Counted from the stretch's first letter, positions 16,379-26,791 are shown. The stretch: 64,000 bases of DNA from Ectothiorhodospira marina (GCF_900109495.1 NZ_FOAA01000004.1:124001-188000), one strand, 5' to 3'. Program-made: numbers and translations. The notes: generated by a model not told the origin, from the letters alone.

Positions 16379-16482
16379 TAGCATCAAGCTGAACGGGCCA
16401 CAAATGGGCTTGCAGGTCGGCCTTGCTACACTCTCAAGCCACGCCGTACCTGCCATCCCATGAGCACCAGAGGGGACATTGC

Positions 16483-18867
16483 ATGTTGGAAGCCTTGCGG
16501 GAAAACATCGCCCAGCACCGGGAATTCACCTATCTGCTGCTGCGTCGTTATCAGAATCTGGGGCGCGCCTTCGTGTTGCGCTCGGACATACAGGACGCCT
16601 TCCAGGACCTGGAGGCGGAGCATGATGCCCCGCCCCCCGATACCTCGGCCCTGGCGCAAATGGTTGAGGACGTGCAGGAGGCGGTGATCACCCCGCCCTG
16701 GATTGCCTTCTCCGTGCGTCCGCGCGTGGGGCGCTGGGTGTACCTGCGTATCCACGCAGATGAACTGGCGGTGGAGTCGCTGAGCGTGGGTGAGTTCCTG
16801 GCCTCCAAGGAGCGCATGGTTGCCCCGCACCTGGAGGAAGACCGCCCCCTGGAGTTCGATATTGGCGCTTTCCAGCGCAACTTTCCCAACATGCGGGAGT
16901 CCCGTTCCATCGGCCAGGGGGTGGAGTTCCTTAACCGCAAACTGTCCAGCCAGTTGTTCGATGGCCAGGGCCAGGGCTTCGACAAGCTGTTTCAGTTCCT
17001 GCGGGAGCATCGCTGCAACGGCCAGCAATTGATGATCAACGATCGAGTGCGAGATGTGGATGGCCTGCGTACCGCCATCCGCTCCGCCGAGAAAAAGCTC
17101 ACCCGCAAGGATCGTCAGACCCCCTGGGTTGATGTGGCCCATGCACTCCAGGACCTGGGTCTGGAGGCCGGCTGGGGCAAGGATGTGGGTCGGGTACTGG
17201 AGAGCCTGCAGTTGCTTTCTGAATTGCTGGAGGCGCCTTCACCCAAGACCCTGGAGCATTTTCTGGCCAGGATTCCCATGATCTTCAGCATGCTGATCCT
17301 CTCGCCCCACGGGTTCTTCGGGCAATCCAATGTGCTCGGCCTGCCCGATACCGGTGGGCAGGTGGTATACATCCTGGACCAGGTCCGAGCATTGGAGCGG
17401 GAGATGCATGCGCGCCTGGCGGAGCAGGGCCTGGACATCCAGCCCCGCATCCTGGTGGTCACCCGCCTCATCCCCGAGGCCCGGGGCACCACCTGCGATC
17501 AGCCCGAGGAGATGATCTCCGGCACCCAGAACGCCAAGATCCTGCGCGTGCCGTTTCGTGGTCGCGACGGCGAAGTGGTACCCCACTGGACCTCCCGTTT
17601 CGAGATCTGGCCTTATCTGGAGCGTTTCACCAATGATGTGGAGACCCGGGTGCGCGCGGAACTGGGGGGGCGCCCCGATCTGATCGTGGGCAACTATTCC
17701 GACGGCAATCTGGTGGCTACCCTGTTGTCGGCACGCATGCATGTCACCCAGTGCAACATCGCTCACGCCCTGGAGAAGACCAAGTACCTCTACTCGGATC
17801 TCTACTGGAAGGAAAACGAGGAGCACTACCATTTTTCCTGCCAGTTCACGGCGGATCTGATTGCCATGAACGCGGCGGATTTCATCATTACCAGTACCTA
17901 TCAGGAGATCGCCGGTACCGATCATGCCATCGGCCAGTATGAGAGTTATGGCTCCTTCAGCATGCCGGATCTTTATCGGGTGGTGAATGGGATCGATGTC
18001 TTCGATCCTCGATTCAATATCGTGTCGCCGGGGGCGGATTCCGAGGTGTATTTCTCCCACCAGGAAGGGGATCGGCGTATCAAGGGGTTGCACGAAGAAT
18101 TGCATGAGATGATCTTCGGCGGCCATCACCCGGAGGGGCGCGGCGTGCTGGCGGAGCCGGACAAGCCCATCATCTTCACCATGGCCCGTCTGGACCGCAT
18201 CAAGAACATCACCGGTCTGGTGTCCTGGTACGCGGCCAATCCGGAGTTGCGCCAGCGGGCCAACCTGGTGGTGGTGGCCGGTTACACCGACGCCTCCCGT
18301 TCCTCCGATCGGGAGGAACAGGAACAGATCGCACACATGCATCAGCTCTTTGATGAGCATGGCCTGGAGGATCAGGTTCGCTGGCTGGGGGTGCGCCTGG
18401 ACAAGGTGCTGTGCGGCGAACTCTACCGCTATGTGGCGGATCACCGCGGCGTGTTCGTGCAGCCGGCCCTGTTCGAGGCTTTCGGTCTGACGGTGATCGA
18501 GGCCATGGTCTCCGGGCTGCCCACCTTCGCCACCCTCTATGGGGGGCCGCTGGAGATCATCGAGCACGGGCATTCCGGGTATCACATCGACCCCAACCAT
18601 GGGGACGAGGCCGCAGAGATTCTGGTGGACTTCTTCGCCCGTTGCGAGCGCGACCCGGGCCACTGGAACCGTATCTCCCAGGCCGGTATGGACCGGGTGG
18701 AGGCCCGCTACACCTGGAAGCTCTACGCCGAACGCATGATGACCCTGTCCCGTATCTACGGATTCTGGAAGTACGTCACCAACCTGGAGCGGGCGGAGAC
18801 CCGGCGTTATCTGGAGATGTTCTATGCCCTCCAGTATCGGCCTCTGGCGGCGCGGCTGGAGAAATAA
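16483..18867 (+). CDS. Sucrose synthase
   Basis: This GT4-family enzyme interconverts sucrose plus UDP/ADP with UDP/ADP-glucose plus fructose. The 794-residue length matches bacterial sucrose synthases. The N-terminal regulatory half is followed by the GT-B core: PDTGGQVVYILDQVRALE near 287, the nucleotide-sugar region ARLDRIKNITGL near 568, and the E-x7-E motif in FEAFGLTVIEAM near 664. GAGGGGACATTGC precedes the chosen ATG; an upstream in-frame ATG at 16423 lies in the promoter region. Sucrose is a common secondary compatible solute, and this gene shares its promoter region with the carbamoyl-solute cluster. No sucrose-phosphate synthase is in the window. Confidence 0.93.
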   Translation: MLEALRENIAQHREFTYLLLRRYQNLGRAFVLRSDIQDAFQDLEAEHDAPPPDTSALAQMVEDVQEAVITPPWIAFSVRPRVGRWVYLRIHADELAVESLSVGEFLASKERMVAPHLEEDRPLEFDIGAFQRNFPNMRESRSIGQGVEFLNRKLSSQLFDGQGQGFDKLFQFLREHRCNGQQLMINDRVRDVDGLRTAIRSAEKKLTRKDRQTPWVDVAHALQDLGLEAGWGKDVGRVLESLQLLSELLEAPSPKTLEHFLARIPMIFSMLILSPHGFFGQSNVLGLPDTGGQVVYILDQVRALEREMHARLAEQGLDIQPRILVVTRLIPEARGTTCDQPEEMISGTQNAKILRVPFRGRDGEVVPHWTSRFEIWPYLERFTNDVETRVRAELGGRPDLIVGNYSDGNLVATLLSARMHVTQCNIAHALEKTKYLYSDLYWKENEEHYHFSCQFTADLIAMNAADFIITSTYQEIAGTDHAIGQYESYGSFSMPDLYRVVNGIDVFDPRFNIVSPGADSEVYFSHQEGDRRIKGLHEELHEMIFGGHHPEGRGVLAEPDKPIIFTMARLDRIKNITGLVSWYAANPELRQRANLVVVAGYTDASRSSDREEQEQIAHMHQLFDEHGLEDQVRWLGVRLDKVLCGELYRYVADHRGVFVQPALFEAFGLTVIEAMVSGLPTFATLYGGPLEIIEHGHSGYHIDPNHGDEAAEILVDFFARCERDPGHWNRISQAGMDRVEARYTWKLYAERMMTLSRIYGFWKYVTNLERAETRRYLEMFYALQYRPLAARLEK

Positions 18868-18892
18868 TGATGCCGGGGGCTCAGGTGCTGAT

Positions 18893-18966
18893 GCGCCCCT
18901 CATCCCCAACCCTTCTCCCCCAAGGGGGGAGAAGGGAGTAACAGCCCATCTCCCCAAAGGGGAGGC
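18893..18966. repeat. Dispersed CTCTCCCC-type palindromes between susA and MFS gene
   Basis: The convergent gap contains CCCCTCATCCCCAACCC, then CTTCTCCCCC..GGGGGAGAAG (18913-18937), and a shorter CTCCCC..GGGGAG element near 18950-18966. The same family occurs at 10341, 20385, 35270, 35337, 48764 and 48835. It can form hairpins on both strands and may act as a bidirectional terminator here. Confidence 0.7.
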
Positions 18967-18991
18967 AAGACTCCTGAGCCCCTTTCCCCTC

Positions 18992-20299
18992 TCAATCCTC
19001 CACAACATTCCTCCCCCGGGTCTCCACCAGCCGCCACGACGCCACCGTGGCCAGCGCCGCAAAGCCGGTGAGCAGCCACAGCCCGCGCTGGTAGTCCCCG
19101 GCATCATAAACAGGGATGCCGGTGGCGCTGAGGGTGCCATCCCAGCCCAGATCCATCACCCAGCCAAACAGCGGTTGGAACAGGGCCGCGCCCAAGAACA
19201 GCCCGGTGTTCACCAGGGCGATGGCCATGCCCGAAAGGGCGGGTGGCGCCACCTCTTTGGCATGGGCATAGGCCACCACGAAACAGCCGGCGCTGAGGCC
19301 CAGCAGGATGAACAGGCTCATCCCCAGTACCCCCGGCCCCCAGGGTAGCCACAACAGGCCCAGACACATGGCCAGGTAGGCCAGGGCACCGGCCTGCAAG
19401 ACCGGGCGGCGTCGACCCAGGCGGTCGGAGACATTGCCCGCGACCAGGCAGCCGATGGCAAAGGCCACGGTGGCCAGGGTGGTGTACAGGGAGGCGTCGC
19501 CCCGGCTCAGATCATGCACATCCCGCAGCAGGGGGATGGCCCAGAGCCCCAGCATGCCGAACAGGCTGCCGGTGATACCGAAGTCGTAGATGAAGCCGGG
19601 CCAGAGGCGCCGGTTCTTCATCACCAATTTGAGATCCTGGATCCAGTGCTGCTGGCGCGGTGTCGATGGCGGCAGGCCTTCCATCGCACGCACCGAGGGA
19701 AAGCCCATCTGTTCGGGCTTGTCACGCACCAGCCACCAGGAGAGCAGGGCCAGGCCAATGGCGATCAGCCCCAGGGCCACGAACAGGCTGCGCCAGTCCA
19801 CCAGCAACAGCATCAGTGCCAGGGGGCCGGTGGCGGCGATGGCGCCCAGATTGCCCAGCAGCAGGGTCAGGCCGCTGATGGTGCCGTAGCGCTTGGCGCT
19901 GAACCACACGGAGTTGCTCTTCATGAGCCCCACAAACACCACCGAAACCCCCAGGCCCACCAGAAAGCGCCCGATACTGGCGGTGGCCAGGGTCTCGGCC
20001 AGGCCAAAGACGATGGAGCCGCAACCGGCCACCGCGTTGCCCAGCATCACGGCAAAGCGCGAGCCCAGGGTATCCGCCAGCACACCCGCAGGCATCTGCA
20101 TGGCGGTGTAGATGTAGAAATACATGGCGGATAGCGAGCCCAGCGCCGCCGCGGTGATTCCGAAGGCCTCGGTGAGTTCACCAGAGACCATGGCTGGCGC
20201 GAAGCGGTGGAAGAACACCAGCATGTAGGCGGCGATGAGCACGCTGTAGATGGTCCAGCGTGCCCGTTCGAAGCGGGCGGGGTCGTAGGCTTGGGGCAT
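18992..20299 (-). CDS. Major facilitator superfamily transporter
   Basis: The 435-residue integral membrane protein has about twelve hydrophobic helices. The first helix region contains YMLVFFHRFAPAMVSGEL, and the loop after helix 2 has the MFS A-motif-like GVLADTLGSRFAVMLG, repeated in the second half as GNVSDRLGRRRPVL. It is a secondary transporter with no recognisable substrate signature. It converges with sucrose synthase and is divergent from coaBC. A role in export or uptake linked to osmolytes would be speculation. Confidence 0.85.
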   Translation of the reverse strand: MPQAYDPARFERARWTIYSVLIAAYMLVFFHRFAPAMVSGELTEAFGITAAALGSLSAMYFYIYTAMQMPAGVLADTLGSRFAVMLGNAVAGCGSIVFGLAETLATASIGRFLVGLGVSVVFVGLMKSNSVWFSAKRYGTISGLTLLLGNLGAIAATGPLALMLLLVDWRSLFVALGLIAIGLALLSWWLVRDKPEQMGFPSVRAMEGLPPSTPRQQHWIQDLKLVMKNRRLWPGFIYDFGITGSLFGMLGLWAIPLLRDVHDLSRGDASLYTTLATVAFAIGCLVAGNVSDRLGRRRPVLQAGALAYLAMCLGLLWLPWGPGVLGMSLFILLGLSAGCFVVAYAHAKEVAPPALSGMAIALVNTGLFLGAALFQPLFGWVMDLGWDGTLSATGIPVYDAGDYQRGLWLLTGFAALATVASWRLVETRGRNVVED

Positions 20300-20383
20300 G
20301 GGGAGTCCTTGGTCTGGGAGGGTTCATCCAGGGTGTTACGTTACCGTCCCCGTGGGGTGGACGTCACGCATTGTGCCCCACTC

Positions 20384-20425
20384 ATCAAGGGGAGAGGGGT
20401 TGGGGTGAGGGGGGGGCGGGCACAG
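20384..20425. repeat. Dispersed CTCTCCCC-type palindrome half-element
   Basis: AGGGGAGAGGGGTTGGGGTGAGGG is the right arm of the dispersed palindrome family, in the reverse orientation to the copy at 10341, located between the MFS gene and coaBC. The left palindrome arm is reduced here to ACTCATCAAGGGG. Confidence 0.6.
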
Positions 20426-20485
20426 GGCAGGGAGATACTGCCCTCCTTGCAGGACTTGCCCTTGCCGACAAGGTAGAATCCCCCC

Positions 20486-21691
20486 ATGTCACTCACGCAA
20501 AAAAACATCCTGCTGGGCGTCAGCGCCGGCATTGCCGCTTACAAGAGTTGCGAACTGGTGCGCCTGCTCACCGGGGCCGGGGCTCGGGTGCGGGTGGTGA
20601 TGACCCCCCGAGCCACGGAATTTGTCGCGCCACTCACCTTCCAGGCCCTGTCCGGGCATCCTGTGCGCACGGCAGTGTTCGACGCCGAGGCAGAGGCCGG
20701 AATGGACCATATCAGCCTGGCCCGCTGGGCCGACGCCATCCTGGTGGCGCCGGCCACGGCGGATGTCATGGCCCGCCTCGCCCACGGCATGGCAGACGAC
20801 CTGCTCAGCACCCTGTGCCTGGCCACCGAGGCCCCCGTCTGCCTGGCCCCGGCCATGAACCGGGTGATGTGGGGTCATGAGGCCACTCAGGAGAATGCCC
20901 GCCTGCTGGCCTCCCACGGCGTATACCTCTTCGGGCCGGGCACCGGCGGACAGGCCTGCGGAGAGACCGGGGCAGGGCGCATGCTTGAGCCCGCCGAGCT
21001 GGTGCAGGCACTTCAGTCCCTGTTCGAAGCCCCGCGTCTTGACGGGCGCCATGTGCTGATCACCGCCGGCCCCACCCGGGAGCCCATGGACCCCGTGCGT
21101 TACATCACCAACCGCAGTTCCGGACGCATGGGGTATGCCGTGGCCGCTGCGGCTGCCCTGGCGGGCGCCCGGGTCACCCTGGTGAGCGGCCCGGTCGCTC
21201 TGGAGGCGCCCGCAGGCGTCGAACGCCTGATGGTCGAGACCGCAGGGCAGATGCGCGAGTCAGTGATGACCCACTTGCCGGATGCCGACATCTTCATCGC
21301 CACCGCTGCCGTGGCCGATTACCGCGTGGCGCAACCGGCGCAGCAAAAGATCAAGAAACAGGGTGACACCCTGGACCTGCAACTGGTGAAGAACCCGGAC
21401 ATCCTCGCCGAGGTGGCCGCCTCCGGGGATCGCCCCTTCACCGTGGGGTTTGCCGCCGAGACCGACTCCCTGGAGTCGCATGCCCGCGCCAAGCTGGAGA
21501 ACAAGCACCTGGACATGATCGCCGCCAATGACGTGTCCGGCGGCCAGGGGTTCGATGTGGACGACAATGCCCTGAGGGTATTCTGGGTCGATGGAGACTG
21601 TTCGCTGCCGCGACAATCCAAGGTCACCCTGGCGCGGGCGCTGGTGCGGGTGATCGCAGACCGTTTTGAAATGGCACGAGAACAGGACTGA
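20486..21691 (+). CDS. coaBC: Bifunctional phosphopantothenoylcysteine decarboxylase/synthetase
   Basis: CoaBC carries out two steps of coenzyme A synthesis: ligation of cysteine to 4'-phosphopantothenate and decarboxylation to 4'-phosphopantetheine. The 401-residue product has the N-terminal flavin decarboxylase ([11 protein letters not shown] near 12, catalytic PAMNRVMW near 125, with GETGAGRM after it) and the C-terminal synthetase ([22 protein letters not shown] near 192). It begins the coaBC-dut-algC-argB run, which is also found in Pseudomonas. dut starts eight bases after its stop. Confidence 0.95.
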   Translation: MSLTQKNILLGVSAGIAAYKSCELVRLLTGAGARVRVVMTPRATEFVAPLTFQALSGHPVRTAVFDAEAEAGMDHISLARWADAILVAPATADVMARLAHGMADDLLSTLCLATEAPVCLAPAMNRVMWGHEATQENARLLASHGVYLFGPGTGGQACGETGAGRMLEPAELVQALQSLFEAPRLDGRHVLITAGPTREPMDPVRYITNRSSGRMGYAVAAAAALAGARVTLVSGPVALEAPAGVERLMVETAGQMRESVMTHLPDADIFIATAAVADYRVAQPAQQKIKKQGDTLDLQLVKNPDILAEVAASGDRPFTVGFAAETDSLESHARAKLENKHLDMIAANDVSGGQGFDVDDNALRVFWVDGDCSLPRQSKVTLARALVRVIADRFEMAREQD

Positions 21692-21698
21692 GCCGAAC

Positions 21699-22154
21699 AT
21701 GCAGACCGTACAGATCAAGATCCTCGATGCCCGCCTGGGTCGAGAGTTTCCCCTGCCCACTCCGGCCACGGAGGGCTCCGCCGGGGTGGATCTGCGCGCC
21801 TGCCTGGACGAGCCGTTAACGCTGCTTGCCGGTCAGGCTGAACTCATCCCCACGGGCCTGGCCATGCACATCGCCGATCCGGGCCTGGCCGCCATGATCC
21901 TGCCCCGCTCGGGGTTGGGCCATAAACAGGGGATTGTGCTGGGCAATCTTGTCGGCTTGATCGACTCCGATTACCAGGGGCCGCTGATGGTCTCCTGCTG
22001 GAATCGGGGAGAAGAGCCCTTTGTGATCTCTCCGGGGGAGCGCATTGCCCAGATGGTGGTAGTGCCCGTGGTGCAGCCCCACTTCCAGGTGGTGGAGGCG
22101 TTCGAGGCCACGCAACGGGGAACCGGAGGTTTTGGCTCCTCGGGGCGAACCTGA
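21699..22154 (+). CDS. dut: dUTP diphosphatase
   Basis: dUTPase hydrolyses dUTP to dUMP, which keeps uracil out of DNA and supplies thymidylate synthesis. The 151-residue trimeric enzyme shows all five family motifs: [10 protein letters not shown] near 27, [12 protein letters not shown] near 69, [14 protein letters not shown] near 84, [11 protein letters not shown] near 114, and the C-terminal [10 protein letters not shown] arm that closes the active site. The start at 21699 ([10 protein letters not shown]) is the standard family N-terminus. The gene is closely linked to coaBC. Confidence 0.96.
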   Translation: MQTVQIKILDARLGREFPLPTPATEGSAGVDLRACLDEPLTLLAGQAELIPTGLAMHIADPGLAAMILPRSGLGHKQGIVLGNLVGLIDSDYQGPLMVSCWNRGEEPFVISPGERIAQMVVVPVVQPHFQVVEAFEATQRGTGGFGSSGRT

Positions 22155-22169
22155 GGCTTGTAACGTATC

Positions 22170-22208
22170 TTTCATCATCTGGGGTGACTCACCACCGTGA
22201 TGCATGAG
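22170..22208. repeat. Dispersed ~38-bp repeat, copy 1
   Basis: The sequence just upstream of algC contains CTTTCATCATC followed by GGGGTGACTCACCACCGTG and ATGCAT. Its reverse complement occurs downstream of the PfkB kinase at about 35227-35263, with only a few differences. Both copies are intergenic. Nothing in the window explains it as a coding feature. Confidence 0.7.
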
Positions 22209-22228
22209 AGTTAACAGGGAGTACCCAC

Positions 22229-23629
22229 ATGAGTTTTCAGGTGTCGCCTTCCATCTTCCGGGCCTACGATATCCGCGGGGTGGTGGAGGCTGGCCTGGAC
22301 CCGGGCGTGGCCAGGGCGGTGGGGCGGGCCTACGGGGCGGAGGCCCGTGAGCAAGGCGGCACGCGGGTGGCCGTGGGCCGTGATGGTCGTCTCTCCAGCC
22401 CGGCACTGGAGGCTGCCTTGGTGGAAGGGCTGATGGCTGCCGGGCTGGAAGTGATCCTGCTGGGCTGCGTGCCCACGCCGGTGACTTATTTCGCTGCGCT
22501 GGAGCGTGCCGATGGCAATGGCGTGATGGTGACCGGGAGTCATAATCCGCCCCGTTATAATGGCTTCAAGCTCATGCTGGGGGGGCGCACCCTGCACCGG
22601 GAAACCGTGCAACGGCTGCGCCGCCGCATTGCTGATGATCGCTTGCCCAAAGGTCCGGGTGGTCGCTGTTCCGGGGCGGAGGTGACCCAGGCCTACCTGC
22701 AACGGCTGTGCAAGGATATTCATCTGCAGCGCCCCCTGGCTGTTGCCGTGGATTGTGGTAACGGCGCCGCCTCGGATGTGGCCCCGGAGGTTTATCGGCG
22801 CCTGGGCTGCCGCGTGGAACCCCTGTTTTGCCGGGTGGACGGGCATTTTCCCAATCATCATCCGGACCCCTCGCGCCCCGAGAACCTGGCCCACCTGGCT
22901 GATATCGTGCAGCGCCAGGGGCTGGACCTGGGGCTGGCCTTTGACGGTGACGGGGATCGCCTGGGTGTGGTGGACGGTGAGGGACGCATCCACTGGCCGG
23001 ATCGTCTGATGATGTGTTTTGCCGATGATGTCCTGGCCTGTCACCCCGGTGCCGGCGTGGTGTTTGATGTGAAATGCACCCGTCACCTGACCGATGAGGT
23101 GCGGCGCCTGGGGGGGGTGCCGGAGATGTGGTGTACCGGGCACTCGCTACTCAAGGCGCGCATGGAAGAGACAGGAGCGCTGCTGGCGGGAGAGATGAGC
23201 GGCCATATATTCTTTCGGGATCGCTGGCTGGGGGTGGATGATGCCCTCTACGCCGGAGCCCGCCTACTGGAATGGCTGTCGCGGGATGAGCGTCCACCGG
23301 CACGGGTGCTGGATGACCTGCCCCAGGGGTGCCATACCCCGGAAATCCTGGTGAGCCCCGAGGGCGTTGAAGAGGCCCATGATGTGTTCATGGCCCGCCT
23401 GCTGGAGGCGGTGGAGGGTCGGGACACGCTGGACGGCGGCGCGATCACCCGCATTGATGGCCTGCGGGTGGATTTTCCCGATGGGTGGGGCTTGGTGCGC
23501 GCCTCCAATACCACCCCCTGCCTGACCCTGCGCTTTGAGGGAGATACCCCCGAGGCCCTGGCCCGGATTCAGGCCCGATTCCGTGCGCTGGTGCATCAGG
23601 TGGATGCCGCGCTGGGATTGCCGTTCTGA
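22229..23629 (+). CDS. algC: Phosphomannomutase/phosphoglucomutase
   Basis: The 466-residue alpha-D-phosphohexomutase interconverts 1- and 6-phosphates of mannose and glucose for LPS, exopolysaccharide and sugar-nucleotide synthesis. Family motifs are visible: RAYDIRG near 10, the phosphoserine loop TGSHNPPRYNG near 102, metal-binding FDGDGDRLG near 236, GEMSGHIFF near 320, and the phosphate-binding RASNTTP near 424. It sits in the coaBC-dut-algC-argB order shared with Pseudomonas, where it is called algC. It could also feed glucose 1-phosphate into UDP-glucose, the co-product of sucrose synthase. Confidence 0.93.
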   Translation: MSFQVSPSIFRAYDIRGVVEAGLDPGVARAVGRAYGAEAREQGGTRVAVGRDGRLSSPALEAALVEGLMAAGLEVILLGCVPTPVTYFAALERADGNGVMVTGSHNPPRYNGFKLMLGGRTLHRETVQRLRRRIADDRLPKGPGGRCSGAEVTQAYLQRLCKDIHLQRPLAVAVDCGNGAASDVAPEVYRRLGCRVEPLFCRVDGHFPNHHPDPSRPENLAHLADIVQRQGLDLGLAFDGDGDRLGVVDGEGRIHWPDRLMMCFADDVLACHPGAGVVFDVKCTRHLTDEVRRLGGVPEMWCTGHSLLKARMEETGALLAGEMSGHIFFRDRWLGVDDALYAGARLLEWLSRDERPPARVLDDLPQGCHTPEILVSPEGVEEAHDVFMARLLEAVEGRDTLDGGAITRIDGLRVDFPDGWGLVRASNTTPCLTLRFEGDTPEALARIQARFRALVHQVDAALGLPF

Positions 23630-23673
23630 AACGGGCGACCATTCTGATGCCATGATTCATCGTATTGTCCTGA

Positions 23674-24603
<930 letters not shown>

Positions 24604-24615
24604 CCGGCTCGGGGC

Positions 24616-25245
24616 TCATTGCGCCTGGCGCAATTCCCGCAGCCGCTGCAAATCGCGGTTGAAACGCTCCACCAGGGCCTCGCGTTCCTGGCTGCGTGTG
24701 GCCAGTTGCTCTTCCTGGAGAAGGATCTGCCTTTCCAGGGAGTCCAGGCGTCGCTGCAGGTTTTCCGGCAGTTCGCGATCCTGAGCCGCCAGGCGCTGTG
24801 CTCGGCCCAGGGCTTCCTGGTGCTGCTCCTGCAGGGATGAGAGCTTGTTACGCATCAGGTTCAGATTGCCGTCCACGATGTCCAGGCGGTCATCCCGGGC
24901 GTGCAGCAACTCCCGTTCCGAGCCGAAGGACTGCAGCAGGATACGATCCGCGCGTGCCTGCTCGGCCTCGCGGTGTGCCTTTTCCGCCTCTTCGGCCTCG
25001 CGGGTCTGCGCCTGCCGTCGTTCCTCGGCGGTCGGGGCCCGCTCCAACCGCTCCACCACCAGTCCGCGCCGGTCCAGGACCTCCCGGTCATAGCGGCCCG
25101 CATCTGCGGGAGGCGTGTCGCTGAAGTGGACCTGACCGTCTTCGTCCACCCATCGGTACATCTGTGCCCCGGCTCCCGCGGCCAAGACCAACAGCAGGGC
25201 ACTCGCCAGCAGGCGGGGCGACCATCGCGTGGTGAGGCGGATCAC
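24616..25245 (-). CDS. DUF4124 domain envelope protein with coiled coil
   Basis: The function is unknown. The 209-residue protein has a signal peptide (LLASALLLVLAAGAGA) followed by a short DUF4124 domain (MYRWVDEDGQVHFSDTPP, residues 29-46), then a long charged, Gln/Arg/Glu-rich region with coiled-coil character to the end. DUF4124 proteins are common periplasmic proteins in gammaproteobacteria and have no assigned activity. It is convergent with argB and lies downstream of pyrE in the same orientation, separated by only 15 bases. Confidence 0.82.
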   Translation of the reverse strand: MIRLTTRWSPRLLASALLLVLAAGAGAQMYRWVDEDGQVHFSDTPPADAGRYDREVLDRRGLVVERLERAPTAEERRQAQTREAEEAEKAHREAEQARADRILLQSFGSERELLHARDDRLDIVDGNLNLMRNKLSSLQEQHQEALGRAQRLAAQDRELPENLQRRLDSLERQILLQEEQLATRSQEREALVERFNRDLQRLRELRQAQ

Positions 25246-25260
25246 GACGCTCGTCCGTCC

Positions 25261-25908
25261 TTAAGTCCGGATCCCGAATTCCTTTCGATAGGCTTCGACA
25301 GCATCCCGGTGTCTGGTCATGTCGGGCAGTTCGTGCAGAAATTCCACCAGATCCGAGAGGGTGGCAATGGCGTGTACCTTGAGACCGAAATCACGCTCCA
25401 CCTCCTGGATGGCAGACAGTTCGCCCTGGCCCCGTTCCTGACGGTCGAGCGCGATCAGCACGCCGGCAGGTTCGGCGCCGGCGGCGCGGATGACCTCCAC
25501 GGACTCACGAATGGCGGTGCCGGCAGTGATCACGTCATCCACAATGAGCACGCGGCCCTGCAGTGGTGCGCCTACCAGATTGCCCCCCTCGCCATGGTCC
25601 TTGGCCTCCTTGCGATTGAAGCAGTAGGGGTAATCCCGGTCATGCTGCTGCGCCAGCGCGATGGTCGTGGCGGCCGCCAGCGGGATACCCTTGTAGGCGG
25701 GACCGAAGAGCATGTCGATCTGGGCGCCGGCATCCACCAGGGTGCGGGCATAGAACGCCCCCAGCCGTGACAGGTCCCGGCCGGTACTGAACAGGCCGGC
25801 ATTGAAGAAGTAGGGGCTGATTCGCCCGGACTTGAGGGTGAACTCGCCAAAGCGCAGTACGCCTCGCTCCAGGCAAAATTGCAGGAATTCAGTGCGGAAT
25901 GTGTTCAT
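25261..25908 (-). CDS. pyrE: Orotate phosphoribosyltransferase
   Basis: PyrE joins orotate to PRPP to give OMP in pyrimidine synthesis. The 215-residue protein has the type I PRTase loop [13 protein letters not shown] near 120, the [14 protein letters not shown] orotate/PRPP region near 22, and the [11 protein letters not shown] flexible-loop motif near 70. Its length is normal for the family. It is divergent from the exonuclease III-like gene, and the two start codons are separated by 103 bases that must contain both promoters. The pyrE-crc pairing is conserved in Pseudomonas. Confidence 0.95.
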   Translation of the reverse strand: MNTFRTEFLQFCLERGVLRFGEFTLKSGRISPYFFNAGLFSTGRDLSRLGAFYARTLVDAGAQIDMLFGPAYKGIPLAAATTIALAQQHDRDYPYCFNRKEAKDHGEGGNLVGAPLQGRVLIVDDVITAGTAIRESVEVIRAAGAEPAGVLIALDRQERGQGELSAIQEVERDFGLKVHAIATLSDLVEFLHELPDMTRHRDAVEAYRKEFGIRT

Positions 25909-26011
25909 GGGCTTGAAGTTACAAGGTTCCCCTGGGCTTCACAAGGCCGATGGGCGGCCGCTGTGGTAAGTTCGTCGGTCCGGCCCGAAACCTCATCGAC
26001 CTGACTCAGTG

Positions 26012-26791
26012 ATGCGCATTATCAATTTTAACGCCAATGGTATCCGTTCCGCCGCTCGCAAGGGTTTTTTCCAATGGCTCGAAGCCCGCGAGGCGGATGT
26101 GGTGTGCATTCAGGAGACCAAGGCCCAGGTGCATCAGCTCACTGATGAGACCTTTCATCCCCGGGGTTATCACTGCCACTACTTCGATGCCGAGAAGAAG
26201 GGCTACAGTGGGGTGGCCCTGTACACTCGCCAGGCGCCCGACAGAGTGGTGATCGGCATGGATTCGAAGGAGTTCGATCCGGAAGCCCGCTATATCGAGG
26301 CGCGTTTTGGCGGCCTGTCGGTGGCCTCCGTGTATTTGCCATCCGGGTCCTCCGGCGAGGCCCGGCAGCAGGCCAAGTATCGTTTCATGGATGCCTTCAT
26401 GGCGCGTCTGCGGGCGGCCCGTCAGGATGGCCGCGAGTACATCCTGTGCGGCGACTGGAACATTGCCCACAAGGCCATCGACCTGCGCAACTGGCGCAGC
26501 AACCAGAAGAACTCCGGTTTTCTCCCCGAGGAGCGGGCCTGGCTGGATCAACTCTTCGACACGGTGGGCTGGGTGGATACCTTTCGACGGGTGAATTTGC
26601 AGCCCGATGAATACACCTGGTGGTCGCATCGGGGTCAGGCCTGGGCCAAGAACGTGGGTTGGCGCCTGGATTACCAGGTAGCGACACCGGGGGTGGCGGG
26701 CAGCGTGCGCGCAGCCAGCGTGCACCGTGAAGATCGTTTTTCCGATCACGCCCCGGTGATCATGGACTATGAGTGGCCCGCCTCCTGCTGA
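26012..26791 (+). CDS. Exonuclease III-family AP endonuclease at the crc locus
   Basis: The 259-residue EEP-fold nuclease has exactly the length and position (next to pyrE) of Pseudomonas Crc, a catalytically dead member of this family that acts as an Hfq-dependent regulator. Here the nuclease residues are intact: N7 (FNANGIR), E35 (QETK), Y108 (VYLPSG), D148 and N150 (GDWNIAH), D220 (RLDY), D245-H246 (FSDHAP). It is therefore likely a functional apurinic/apyrimidinic endonuclease or 3' exonuclease (xthA/exoA type). A GTG at 26009 directly precedes the chosen ATG and cannot be excluded. Confidence 0.88.
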   Translation: MRIINFNANGIRSAARKGFFQWLEAREADVVCIQETKAQVHQLTDETFHPRGYHCHYFDAEKKGYSGVALYTRQAPDRVVIGMDSKEFDPEARYIEARFGGLSVASVYLPSGSSGEARQQAKYRFMDAFMARLRAARQDGREYILCGDWNIAHKAIDLRNWRSNQKNSGFLPEERAWLDQLFDTVGWVDTFRRVNLQPDEYTWWSHRGQAWAKNVGWRLDYQVATPGVAGSVRAASVHREDRFSDHAPVIMDYEWPASC

